Shown here piece by piece: positions 25,129-33,358 of a DNA stretch of 49,434 nt; the stretch's first letter is position 1; every line of letters starts with the position of its first letter. The position numbers and the translations under genes were made by a program. The stretch is from positions 1 through 49,434 of the forward strand of contig DBRR01000035.1 of the NCBI GenBank assembly GCA_002306055.1, given 5' to 3'. This DNA is from Anaerolineaceae bacterium UBA1363 (GTDB lineage: Bacteria > Chloroflexota > Anaerolineae > Anaerolineales > Anaerolineaceae). The notes beneath the pieces were generated by a model. It did no database searches and was not told the origin of the DNA. It saw only the letters and a program-made list of their open reading frames with translations.

Positions 25129-25151
25129 TTGCAACGGAAAACACGTTGCAA
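25129..25151. promoter_or_regulatory. Inverted repeat in the clpC leader, possible operator
   Basis: TTGCAACG (25129-25136), 7-nt spacer, CGTTGCAA (25144-25151): perfect 8-bp arms 30-52 bp upstream of the clpC start. It is not CIRCE, HAIR or a CtsR box, but the arm-N7-arm architecture resembles heat-shock operators. Confidence 0.45.
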
Positions 25152-25210
25152 TTAATGTTCCAAGAAATAAGTTTAGCGGATAGATATAAGAATCAGGTAA
25201 AAGTCCTGCA

Positions 25211-26230
25211 TCAAATCAGCAGCATTGCATCGCCGAAGGAGTAGAAGCGGTAACCTTCCTCCTTCGCGACTTCATAAGCATTGAGCATGGTTTCCTTACC
25301 GGCGAACGCGCTCACCAGCATTAGCAACGTGGATTTTGGTAGATGGAAGTTTGTGATCATGGCATCCACCACCTCAAATCGATAACCCGGAAGAATATAA
25401 AGGTCAGTTTCGCCTTGCCATGCCTGCAATGACCCGTTTTGGCTATGCGCCGCTGCACTTTCAAGCGTGCGCACTGTGGTCGTGCCAACCGCGACCACTC
25501 TGCCCCCATTTTGCTTCGTCTGGTTGATCACTTGGGCAGTCTCACTGCTGATCGCGCACCATTCCTTATGGATGTGATGCGTTTCAGGATCCTCTTCGGT
25601 CACCGGCGCAAAGGTATCGAGCCCCACATGCAGGTCAATTTTCGCCAACCCCACACCCTGCTGCTGCAGTTTTTCGAGCAAGGCAGGCGTGAAGTGCAGC
25701 CCGGCTGTAGGCGCGGCAGCAGAGCCAAGCGTCCTGTTGAACACCGTCTGGTAGCGTTCCGGGTCGCCTTTGTAAGCATGGATATACGGAGGCAACGGCA
25801 CATGGCCTGCTTTTTCAAACGCGCTCTCGATCGGCTGCGCAAAGCGTACCAGGCGCCGCGACTCTCCGAGATCCTCAACCACCTCAGCGAGTGGACCCTT
25901 TGTAACCTGGATCTTCCGACCGGGTTTCATGCCGCTGCCCCCAACCAGACACTCCCAGGTGAGATCATCCAGCTTCTTAAGCAGTAAAAGTTCCACCTTG
26001 CCGCCCCCTGGTAGTTTGGAACCATAAAATCTTGCAGGGAAAACGCGTGTTTCGTTGACAACCAACAGGTCGCCCGGGCGTAAGAACTGACCGATCTCAA
26101 AAAATCGGTGGTGGCTTATCCGACCAGCTGCGCGCTCAAGCACCATCAGGCGCGAGTGGTCGCGCGGCTCAGCGGGAGTCTGGGCGATAAATTCTGCAGG
26201 CAGATCGTAGTCAAAATCTTCAGTTTTCAT
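25211..26230 (-). CDS. queA: tRNA preQ1(34) S-adenosylmethionine ribosyltransferase-isomerase
   Basis: QueA moves the ribosyl group of SAM onto preQ1 in tRNA to make epoxyqueuosine. The 339-residue protein is full length, with the N-terminal FDYDLPAEFIAQTPAEPRD, DLLVVNETRVFPARF, the PTAGLHFT motif, and the C-terminal TNFHLPKSTLLMLVSAF. It follows ruvB by 9 bp without a strong ribosome binding site, suggesting coupled translation; ruvB-queA pairs are common in bacteria. Confidence 0.97.
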   Translation of the reverse strand: MKTEDFDYDLPAEFIAQTPAEPRDHSRLMVLERAAGRISHHRFFEIGQFLRPGDLLVVNETRVFPARFYGSKLPGGGKVELLLLKKLDDLTWECLVGGSGMKPGRKIQVTKGPLAEVVEDLGESRRLVRFAQPIESAFEKAGHVPLPPYIHAYKGDPERYQTVFNRTLGSAAAPTAGLHFTPALLEKLQQQGVGLAKIDLHVGLDTFAPVTEEDPETHHIHKEWCAISSETAQVINQTKQNGGRVVAVGTTTVRTLESAAAHSQNGSLQAWQGETDLYILPGYRFEVVDAMITNFHLPKSTLLMLVSAFAGKETMLNAYEVAKEEGYRFYSFGDAMLLI

Positions 26231-26239
26231 GGGAGAGTT

Positions 26240-27283
26240 TCAGGACGCACCGTTAAACAGGTCCGGCTGGGCTGTGGAGGGCACAAAAGTTATCCCCAGG
26301 TGGTCATACGCGGCTTTGGTCGCCACACGCCCCTGGGCGGTACGGTCGATAAAGCCGAGCTGCAGCAAATAGGGCTCAACGACATCCATAATGGTGTCGG
26401 GCTCCTCGCTGACAGAAGCGGAGATGGTGTTCAGACCAACCGGTCCGCCATTGTATTTTTCGATGATGGTCAGAAGTATTCGGCGGTCCATTTCATCCAA
26501 GCCGATCCCGTCAATGTTCATCATACTCAAGCCGGCTTTAGCGACCTGCGCGGTAATATGACCACCGGCTTTAACCTCGGCATAGTCGCGTACCCGGCGC
26601 AGCATGCGCAGAGCAATACGGGGGGTGCCGCGTGCCCGCTGGGCAATTTCGAGGATGCCGTCTTCGTCGCAGGGAACGTTCAACAAGCGCGCTCCCCGCC
26701 GCACGATATCCGCGAGGGCTTTGGAATCGTAGTAATCGAGGCGATAGACTGCCCCAAAACGCGCCCTGAGGGGCGCGCTGAGCAGTGCCAGGCGGGTGGT
26801 TGCGCCGACCACTGTGAAGCGTGGTAGCTTCAGCCGCACTGAACGCGCGGCGGGTCCTTTGCCGATGATGATATCCAGGGCATAATCTTCCATGGCAGGG
26901 TAAAGGATCTCCTCCACCATCCGCCCCAAACGATGCACTTCATCGATGAACAGAATGTCGCCCGCGCGCAGATTGGTCAAAATCGCCGCCAGGTCGCCTG
27001 CCCGTTCAATGGCAGGACCAGAGGTGACTTTGATGTTGACTCCCATTTCAGTAGCAAGGATGTGCGCCAGAGTGGTCTTGCCCAATCCGGGAGGTCCGTG
27101 AAAAAGTACATGTTCCAGAGCTTCTTCGCGCTGTTTGGCTGCCTGGATCTGAATTCGCAGGTTTTCCTTGACCAGGTCCTGCCCGATTAGTTCATCCAGG
27201 GCAGACGGTCGCAAAGCCAAATCAACCGGATCTTCTGGTTGTTTGTGTCCTCCCAAGACGCTTTCGTCACTCTTCGTATTCAT
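26240..27283 (-). CDS. ruvB: Holliday junction branch migration helicase RuvB
   Basis: AAA+ motor of the RuvAB complex. With ATG 27283 (MNTKSDES) the protein is 347 residues, the family's normal size. Walker A GPPGLGKTT, Walker B LFIDEVHR, sensor 1 GATTR, the RuvB motif RFGAVYRLDYY and the C-terminal winged helix (GLDEMDRRIL ... GRVATKAAYDHL) are all present. A TATAAT at 27291-27296 lies only 7 bp before this ATG with no ribosome binding site between, implying a leaderless mRNA; this also excludes the upstream in-frame start at 27352. ruvA and ruvC are not in the window. Confidence 0.96.
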   Translation of the reverse strand: MNTKSDESVLGGHKQPEDPVDLALRPSALDELIGQDLVKENLRIQIQAAKQREEALEHVLFHGPPGLGKTTLAHILATEMGVNIKVTSGPAIERAGDLAAILTNLRAGDILFIDEVHRLGRMVEEILYPAMEDYALDIIIGKGPAARSVRLKLPRFTVVGATTRLALLSAPLRARFGAVYRLDYYDSKALADIVRRGARLLNVPCDEDGILEIAQRARGTPRIALRMLRRVRDYAEVKAGGHITAQVAKAGLSMMNIDGIGLDEMDRRILLTIIEKYNGGPVGLNTISASVSEEPDTIMDVVEPYLLQLGFIDRTAQGRVATKAAYDHLGITFVPSTAQPDLFNGAS

Positions 27284-27290
27284 CGCAAAA

Positions 27291-27296
27291 ATTATA
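27291..27296 (-). promoter_or_regulatory. -10 box of ruvB (leaderless)
   Basis: TATAAT on the minus strand, 7 bp from the ruvB ATG, so transcription should begin at or next to the start codon. No clear -35 is visible. Confidence 0.5.
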
Positions 27297-27328
27297 CCCG
27301 ACTTTCTCGCGCGGCCCTTGCCAGGCGT

Positions 27329-27334
27329 TATAAT
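27329..27334 (+). promoter_or_regulatory. -10 box of the glycosyltransferase gene
   Basis: TATAAT in the context GGCGTTATAATC, shared with the mcmA2 upstream region. No clear -35. The leader would be about 24 nt and contains TTTGGAG. Confidence 0.45.
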
Positions 27335-27365
27335 CAGCCGTGTAATTATCACGTTTGGAGCAACT

Positions 27366-28322
27366 ATGAAACTCTCGATTGTCGTGCCCGTCTATAACGA
27401 AGAAAAAAACTTGCCCGAGCTCTTTGAACAGATCATGGCAGCCATGCAACCGCTGGAAATGGACTGGGATGTGACTTTTGTGGATGACGGAAGCCGCGAC
27501 GAGAGCGTTGAGGTCATTCGCCAATTGCATGCACAGGCACCCGACCGGGTCAGGCTGGTGGCCTTCCGCCGCAACTACGGTCAAACTTCTGCCATCAGCG
27601 CCGGCATCAACGAGTCCGATGGAGACGTGGTAATTCTGATGGATGCCGACCTGCAAAATGACCCGGCAGACATTCCGTTGCTGCTCGAAGAGCTGGACAA
27701 GGGCTTCGATGTGGTTAGCGGTTGGCGCAAAGATCGCCAGGATAACCGGCTGACCCGTACCCTCCCTTCTCATCTGGCAAACAAACTGATCTCCTCCAGC
27801 ACCGGTGTCCATTTGCACGATTATGGCTGCACGCTCAAAGCTTACCGCCGCGAAATATTGGAATCCATCAACCTTTATGGCGAGATGCACCGCTTTATCC
27901 CGGTCTATGCCAAGGAAGCCGGTGGGAAGATCAGTGAAGTGGTGGTGCATCACCATCCGAGGAAATATGGCAAGGCAAATTATGGACTGGAACGTACTGT
28001 CAAGGTCATATTAGACCTCTTCACCGTGCAATTCCTGATGAAATTTTCGCAAAAACCAATCTATCTCTTCGGCGGGGTTGGTCTGGGGCTGATGGCGATC
28101 AGTTTTGCACTCTTCCTCTGGCTCGCAATCCGACGGATTGTGTCTGCCGTGTCAGTTCTGGGTTCGCCCTGGTTCCAGATCAGCGTGATGATGTTCATTT
28201 TAGGCTTCCTGGCATTGCTTTTGGGACTAATCGCAGAGTTGGTCATGCGCACTTATTATGAATCGCAGGACAAAAAGACCTACGCCATCCGCGAGGTCAT
28301 CAATCCGGAAAGGACTAATTAA
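27366..28322 (+). CDS. Polyprenyl-phosphate-sugar-type family 2 glycosyltransferase
   Basis: 318 residues. The N-terminal GT-A domain (LSIVVPVYNEEKNL; DDGSRDES; ILMDADLQNDP) and two C-terminal membrane helices (about 232-258 and 268-295) are the layout of DPM1/ArnC/GtrB-like enzymes, which transfer a sugar from a nucleotide donor to polyprenyl phosphate. HDYGCTLKAYRREILE and the YGKANYGLERT segment fit that group. ATG 27366 (MKLSIVV) is chosen because TTTGGAG precedes it and the upstream frame lacks family similarity. Its TAA shares the palindrome TTAA with the stop codon of the convergent membrane protein gene, so there is no intergenic space. Confidence 0.88.
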   Translation: MKLSIVVPVYNEEKNLPELFEQIMAAMQPLEMDWDVTFVDDGSRDESVEVIRQLHAQAPDRVRLVAFRRNYGQTSAISAGINESDGDVVILMDADLQNDPADIPLLLEELDKGFDVVSGWRKDRQDNRLTRTLPSHLANKLISSSTGVHLHDYGCTLKAYRREILESINLYGEMHRFIPVYAKEAGGKISEVVVHHHPRKYGKANYGLERTVKVILDLFTVQFLMKFSQKPIYLFGGVGLGLMAISFALFLWLAIRRIVSAVSVLGSPWFQISVMMFILGFLALLLGLIAELVMRTYYESQDKKTYAIREVINPERTN

Positions 28323-30262
28323 TTACCAGGTTGTTGAGATTCCAATAATTGCTGGACCAATTCTGTTTCACCTTGCGGCACAAGCAGGTTGATCTCTCCG
28401 TTGCGCCATGAGAGCACGCCTTCATACTCTGCCAACATCGGCAATACTACCTGCTGTACCCAAGCGTTATTCTCATCAGCAAAACCGCGATTGCTGCCCT
28501 GGATGTTGGTTGAAAGCGGATCACTGATGATTGCTACAAAAGCATGGTCTTCCAGCTTTTCGCGAAAGCTGCTCAGATAATCCTGATTGTTGGCCATTGC
28601 CATTTCCATCAGAAAGACTTTTTCATATTCGGGTACAACCGGAAGATCAAGCTCACCAAAAGTGAGTAATTGGCGTTCTGAGATGAACAGCACATCGCCG
28701 CCATTTTCCTGGAGCACAGCAATGGCGCGTTTGAGGTCACTTAGCTCGGTGCCCTGGGACTTGGCAGCTCCAAAAGACCATGATCCGGAGCGCATAAAGG
28801 CAAAGAAAACCGGGACAATTACTGCTACAGCCAGCCAGAACCGCCAGGGTTGTTTTTCTGGAACAGAATCACCAGTTTCCTGGTGGCGCGAGCTCATCGC
28901 CAGGATTCCGCCCACGATTAGAGCCCAGAACACCAGGAATCCGTCCAGGTTGTGAAGGTCGCCTCCACCTCCAATTTTTACGCTGACCACCAATCCACCA
29001 GCAAGGAAGACTCCAAGAATGCCTGCCAGTCCCAGCCATTGCAGCCAGTGAAACGCTGGCAGGCGATTATCACGGAATTTTAACCAGAACAATGCCACTC
29101 CAGGCAGCATCACCAGCAGGATCGCGGGCACGATGCCAAGGAAGAAAGTGGCGTTGGGCCACAGCCTGCGCCAGAGCAGCGCGGAGGAAAAGGCAGAATC
29201 GAACAGGGCAGGATCTTCGCCCGATATGGCGATATATCCCTGCTTGGCAAGGTAAGCCAGCGCAAATCCACCAATCACCCAAACGACTGGCCAAACCAGG
29301 TATTTGACCCATTTTTTGCCATCGAAGGGCGTATCAAGCAGGTAAAGGGCGACTGCCAACAAACCAGGCACAGGCATCCAGTTCACCCTGCTGATGCCCG
29401 CCCACACCGAGGCGAGCAGCACGAATATCAGCGTCCGCAGTGGTTTATCTTTTTTGTAGCCAAGCAAAACCAGCACCACGCAAACCATCAGGTGGTAATA
29501 GACTGCGCCCTGGAAAAAGAAAAGGAAAAGTAAAGCGGTCAGCCAGGGAAGTGAAACTTTTTTGGATTGGCTGAAGCGTTTCGCCATCAACCAACTGCCC
29601 CACAGGGTCATTCCGAGCCACAATACCACCTGCCAGATGCGGTGGAAGAGGATGGAGCGAATACCAACGAAAAATGGCAGCGCCTGCATCAGGTATCGGG
29701 TCGGATGCAGCACAGGCAGAGGAAGTCTGGAACCGTATATGCTCTCGGAAGCGAAGAGGGAGGCATTATAGAAGCGACTGCCTTCGGACCAGCCCAACGC
29801 GAAAGGCCCGCTTTGTACCTCCGGCACAAAGGCTGCCACACGGTACAGCACTCCGAACAGCAGCAGGCATTTGGCAAAGGCAATGTAGGGTGATGGTTCT
29901 GATTTGCGTGATAGGAGCAAGGCAAAGATCCCTGAAAATCCGACGGCAAAGGCAAATCTGCCGCTGCCGTCGCTGAAGGGGTAAAATTTAAGATTGAAGA
30001 AAAGCAGGGTCAGCGCTAGAGCAACCAGTGAAAAAACAATCCAGCTGCCCACTCCATTCTTTGGAGATGGAATCTTTTCCACAAAACCCTGTTTGAGCTT
30101 CCAGGCCAGGAAAAACAGGATGGCACAAACCAGCGCCATGCCTGCCATGCCCATGAACCAGATGTTGCGCACGTAGCGGCTATCCCACAGAAACCAAACA
30201 CAAGCCGCGCCAAGCAGCAACAGCCAATGACGTACGAATTTTTGCGTTTCTTCCGGATTCAT
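28319..30262 (-). CDS. Multi-pass membrane protein, possible GT-C-type glycosyltransferase
   Basis: 647 residues with roughly 12-14 predicted membrane helices over residues 10-520 and a soluble C-terminal domain of about 125 residues (from AKSQGTELSDLK onward; contains VLFISERQLLTFGEL). No catalytic motif is identifiable with confidence. The topology, and the neighbours (a polyprenyl-phosphate-sugar synthase facing it and an LPG-synthase-like membrane protein upstream), suggest a membrane glycosyltransferase using lipid-linked sugar. ATG 30262 overlaps the upstream stop (ATGA), so the two genes are translationally coupled. Confidence 0.7.
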   Translation of the reverse strand: MNPEETQKFVRHWLLLLGAACVWFLWDSRYVRNIWFMGMAGMALVCAILFFLAWKLKQGFVEKIPSPKNGVGSWIVFSLVALALTLLFFNLKFYPFSDGSGRFAFAVGFSGIFALLLSRKSEPSPYIAFAKCLLLFGVLYRVAAFVPEVQSGPFALGWSEGSRFYNASLFASESIYGSRLPLPVLHPTRYLMQALPFFVGIRSILFHRIWQVVLWLGMTLWGSWLMAKRFSQSKKVSLPWLTALLFLFFFQGAVYYHLMVCVVLVLLGYKKDKPLRTLIFVLLASVWAGISRVNWMPVPGLLAVALYLLDTPFDGKKWVKYLVWPVVWVIGGFALAYLAKQGYIAISGEDPALFDSAFSSALLWRRLWPNATFFLGIVPAILLVMLPGVALFWLKFRDNRLPAFHWLQWLGLAGILGVFLAGGLVVSVKIGGGGDLHNLDGFLVFWALIVGGILAMSSRHQETGDSVPEKQPWRFWLAVAVIVPVFFAFMRSGSWSFGAAKSQGTELSDLKRAIAVLQENGGDVLFISERQLLTFGELDLPVVPEYEKVFLMEMAMANNQDYLSSFREKLEDHAFVAIISDPLSTNIQGSNRGFADENNAWVQQVVLPMLAEYEGVLSWRNGEINLLVPQGETELVQQLLESQQPGN

Positions 30263-31194
30263 AGTGCTTCCTCTGGGAGCGGCTCTTCCAAATCAGTGGG
30301 AGACTTTCCGGCCAGCACATCGCCGACAAAAAAGGCTCCTGGCAGGCTGCCAACCAGCCAAACCAGGCGCAGGATGAGCGCCAGAGCGATGCTTGTGGCA
30401 GGGGAAAGACCACCAAGAAAGGTGTATAAATTGGTGATGGTGACTTCCTGTAAACCCAAACCATTGATCGAGATGGGCAGAAGGGTGATGAAGTAGGTCA
30501 GGCTCCAGATACCGGCAATTTGCCAGAAACTGAGTGTCTCCCCCATGCCCTCGATCAGGATGAGAATGATCAGGTAAATGGCCGCCTGGTGAATCAGCGT
30601 GAATCCAAGCGCTTTCAGAAGGATAAGCGGATGTTTTGACCAGAAGCGAAGGTCATCCAATATCTTTTGGAATCCACGCCTAAGGCGACTGAAGAACGGC
30701 AGTGCCATGCTACCAGCAGGAGCAGAAAGAGTGCGTGAACTCAGATAAGAGGCCAGTCCGGGCACGGAAAAAGGCACCATCAGCACCATGCCTGTCATGC
30801 CGACCAGGCGGTCAACAACCAAAGAAGCCGCAGCCAGGCTGGTGCTCAGCCCAAGCCGCACCGCGCCAGCAAGGCGCAGCACGTCTCCACCGATCGTGGT
30901 TGGCAGCACGTTCGAGGCGAAAAGTCCCGCAAAAGTGAGCTTGAGGGTATCTGCAAGACTGAGCGTGGGGGTCTGATCCTTCAGCAGCATATACCACCGA
31001 CCAAAAGTAGCGAACCGCGAAACAAACACCAGCACCACTACAAGTAAAATGCGCCAGGCTGTCAGCTGGCGAATGGTCTGCCAGGCTTCCCCCCAGCCCA
31101 CCTGGCTGAGGAGATAGATCACGATCCCAATGGAGAGGATGGTCCCCCCCCAACGGATAACGAGGTTCAGACGCTGCTTATTTTGGTTTGACAT
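30259..31194 (-). CDS. LPG synthase transmembrane-region / AglD-like (UPF0104) membrane protein
   Basis: 311 residues with about eight helices, matching the flippase-like integral membrane family shared with lysylphosphatidylglycerol synthase and AglD. Typical features are GRWYMLLKD, the conserved FASNVLPTTIGGDVLRLAG, VDRLVGM, and PISINGLGLQEV near the last helices. Function in bacteria is mostly unknown; lipid or lipid-linked-sugar handling is likely from context. ATG 31194 is chosen because the 43 codons upstream contain a Cys-rich non-membrane stretch and a -10 box (31211-31216) lies within them. Confidence 0.82.
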   Translation of the reverse strand: MSNQNKQRLNLVIRWGGTILSIGIVIYLLSQVGWGEAWQTIRQLTAWRILLVVVLVFVSRFATFGRWYMLLKDQTPTLSLADTLKLTFAGLFASNVLPTTIGGDVLRLAGAVRLGLSTSLAAASLVVDRLVGMTGMVLMVPFSVPGLASYLSSRTLSAPAGSMALPFFSRLRRGFQKILDDLRFWSKHPLILLKALGFTLIHQAAIYLIILILIEGMGETLSFWQIAGIWSLTYFITLLPISINGLGLQEVTITNLYTFLGGLSPATSIALALILRLVWLVGSLPGAFFVGDVLAGKSPTDLEEPLPEEAL

Positions 31195-31210
31195 AGGAGA
31201 CCTGGCTGCA

Positions 31211-31216
31211 ATTATA
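31211..31216 (-). promoter_or_regulatory. -10 box upstream of the AglD-like gene
   Basis: TATAAT on the minus strand, 16 bp before ATG 31194, predicting a leader of about 10 nt. No convincing -35. A small palindrome CAGGC-AA-GCCTG lies just upstream (31220-31231). Confidence 0.4.
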
Positions 31217-31275
31217 CAACAGGCAAGCCTGCACAATTTGTTACAATATGGGCATAAAACTTTCCGGAGGAATTG

Positions 31276-31821
31276 ATGGATCTTTTCGTGATCGACCCTT
31301 ACCAGTTTTCGGTTCAGCCGCACAACTTGTTTGATCGTCAGATGGTGCTATTGACGTGCGGTGACTTCGCGGCAGGGGATTACAACTGCATGACCATCAG
31401 CTGGGGTTTGTTTGGCACCATGTGGAACGTTCCAGCGGCACTCGTGGTGGTACGTCCAAGCCGGTTTACATTCGGTTTCATGGAACGATTTGATAACTTC
31501 ACCCTGACTGCCTTCCCATCAGATTTTAGAAGGGATCTAGGGTACCTCGGCAACCATTCCGGCAGAGATGAAGATAAGCTGGCGAAAACGCAGTTGAACG
31601 CGATTCCATCGGATCTGGTCAGCTCACCAACTTTCGCGGAGGCTGAATTGAGCGTGGAATGCAAGAAGATCTATTTCGCGGATTACAATCCGGAGCAGTT
31701 CCTTGCGCCTTTCATCCATGAGCATTATGACGGCGGAAATTACCACCGATTGTATTACGGCGAGATCTTACAGATCAAGGGAACCAGCAAGTATCAAAGT
31801 AACCCGACTGATAATGATTAA
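31276..31821 (+). CDS. Flavin reductase-like FMN-binding protein
   Basis: 181 residues of the flavin reductase/split-barrel FMN-binding family. GDYNCMTISWGLFGTMWNVPAALVVV matches the conserved FMN-binding strand-loop (normally N.MT.SW), and RPSRFTFGFMERFDNFTLTAF the following region. Such small proteins act as flavin reductases or electron-transfer flavoproteins; substrate not predictable. ATG 31276 lies 5 nt after CGGAGG (31265-31270); an in-frame TTG at 31273 is too close. Monocistronic. Confidence 0.85.
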   Translation: MDLFVIDPYQFSVQPHNLFDRQMVLLTCGDFAAGDYNCMTISWGLFGTMWNVPAALVVVRPSRFTFGFMERFDNFTLTAFPSDFRRDLGYLGNHSGRDEDKLAKTQLNAIPSDLVSSPTFAEAELSVECKKIYFADYNPEQFLAPFIHEHYDGGNYHRLYYGEILQIKGTSKYQSNPTDND

Positions 31822-31879
31822 TGCGTTTTCTCACCGGATGCAGAGCGACAAGAACAACCAAAAAGCTATTGGAAGGCGT

Positions 31880-31885
31880 TATAAT
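31880..31885 (+). promoter_or_regulatory. -10 box of the mcmA2-meaB-aspS operon
   Basis: TATAAT within GGCGTTATAATC, the same 12 bases as at the 27329 promoter. No -35. The leader of about 20 nt carries AAGGAGA (31901-31907). Confidence 0.45.
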
Positions 31886-31911
31886 CTAAGCGACAACGAA
31901 AAGGAGAGTCA

Positions 31912-32316
31912 ATGACCGAGAAAAAGATTCGCGTTTTGATTGCCAAACCTGGGCTGGATGGTCACGACCGGGGCGCCAAAGTTGTGGCGCGGGCATTACG
32001 GGATGACGGCATGGAAGTCATCTACACCGGCTTGCGCCAGACCCCCGAAATGATTGCTGAAGCCGCTTTGCAGGAGGATGTGGACGTTGTCGGTCTTTCC
32101 ATCCTTTCCGGCGCCCACAACGCGCTCGTACCGCAGGTAATCGCCAACCTTCAAGCTAACGGACAGACAGACGTGGTTGTCTTTCTGGGCGGTATCATCC
32201 CCGAAGATGACATTCAAAATTTACTCGACCACGGGGTTTACAAGGTCTACGGACCGGGCACAGACACGCGTGAAGTCTGCAAAGACATCCGTGAAGCTGT
32301 AAAAACGAAAGCGTAG
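31912..32316 (+). CDS. mcmA2: Cobalamin-binding protein, methylmalonyl-CoA mutase C-terminal domain/subunit
   Basis: 134-residue stand-alone B12-binding subunit. The DxHxxG motif GLDGHDRG (D16, H18, G21) supplies the lower axial histidine, followed by GLSILSG and FLGGIIP, the other corrinoid-loop motifs. It matches the small subunit of two-subunit methylmalonyl-CoA mutases (or a close acyl-CoA mutase). The catalytic large subunit is not in the window. meaB follows directly, supporting a role in B12-dependent acyl-CoA rearrangement. Confidence 0.88.
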   Translation: MTEKKIRVLIAKPGLDGHDRGAKVVARALRDDGMEVIYTGLRQTPEMIAEAALQEDVDVVGLSILSGAHNALVPQVIANLQANGQTDVVVFLGGIIPEDDIQNLLDHGVYKVYGPGTDTREVCKDIREAVKTKA

Positions 32317-32318
32317 GA

Positions 32319-33353
32319 ATGACCTCTGCTTTGATCGACTCGCTGAGAAAGGGCAATAGGCTTGCCCTTTCTCGCATTTTGAGCCAGGTTGAAAATGGCA
32401 CTGACGCCGGCATTGCAGCGCTTGAAGAACTCTTCCTTGAGACCGGAACGGCACATAAGATTGGCATAACAGGTCCGCCAGGTTCAGGCAAAAGCACATT
32501 GGTGAATGCACTGACGCGAGAGTTGCGCCGTCGGGAACCCGAAAAGAAAGTTGCCATCATCGCCGTGGACCCATCCAGCCCCTTCACGGGGGGTGCAATC
32601 CTGGGTGACCGGGTGCGCATGCTGGATTTGCAGGACGACAAGCAAATTTTCATTCGTTCCATGGCTTCCCGCGGAGCGCTGGGTGGGTTGGCGGAGCAGA
32701 CAGAAGCTTTGAGCCAGGTTTTCGACGCTGCGGGATATGGTTTCATCCTGATAGAGACGGTAGGCGCAGGACAATCCGAAGTGGATGTGGTCAACCTGGC
32801 GCATACCACAATCGTGGTCGACGCTCCAGGCATGGGAGATGACATCCAATCGATCAAAGCTGGGATTTTAGAGATCGCAGACATTCTGGTGGTCAATAAA
32901 GCCGATCGCCCTGGAGCAGATCAAAGTGTCAGTTATCTGAAAAACATGGTTGAGATGGGTTATGCCAGGAGTATCAACAACAGAAATCATCACCTGGAGG
33001 ATTTTCATGAGAATCCTGTGGAAGCAACCCCATCAGCGGATTGGATCCCACCCGTGCTCAAGACCGTGGCAAGCGAATATCAGGGCATCACGGAACTGAC
33101 CAACGCCATTCTTACACACGCAGCCCACTTGCGCCAAAGCGGACAATGGCACGCAAAGGATCAGGCAGCCATCCGGACGAACATTAACCACCAGCTAATT
33201 GCTGGTTTGCTCAAAGATTTCCATCAGAACGTACCCGCAGAACTGGTGGATTCCCTGGTTGAAAAAGCCCAAAAACGCGCAATTTCTCCGAATGCAGCCG
33301 TTCGGGATTTATTGGCGTATAATCGAAATAACACTGTGGAATCATCGGAGTAA
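32319..33353 (+). CDS. meaB: Methylmalonyl-CoA mutase-associated GTPase MeaB
   Basis: G3E-family GTPase that gates cofactor loading and protects methylmalonyl-CoA mutase. In 344 residues: Walker A GPPGSGKST (52-60), VDPSSPFTGGAILGDRVRM (switch region), ETVGAGQSEVDV, and VVNKADRPGAD (base recognition). Complete apart from a rather divergent C-terminal dimerisation arm. It begins 2 bp after mcmA2, whose end supplies AGGA. Confidence 0.93.
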   Translation: MTSALIDSLRKGNRLALSRILSQVENGTDAGIAALEELFLETGTAHKIGITGPPGSGKSTLVNALTRELRRREPEKKVAIIAVDPSSPFTGGAILGDRVRMLDLQDDKQIFIRSMASRGALGGLAEQTEALSQVFDAAGYGFILIETVGAGQSEVDVVNLAHTTIVVDAPGMGDDIQSIKAGILEIADILVVNKADRPGADQSVSYLKNMVEMGYARSINNRNHHLEDFHENPVEATPSADWIPPVLKTVASEYQGITELTNAILTHAAHLRQSGQWHAKDQAAIRTNINHQLIAGLLKDFHQNVPAELVDSLVEKAQKRAISPNAAVRDLLAYNRNNTVESSE

Positions 33354-33358
33354 GACCA

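Noticed and set aside
25100..25210. CIRCE, HAIR or CtsR element upstream of clpC
   Set aside because: None of these consensus sequences is present; only a different inverted repeat was found.
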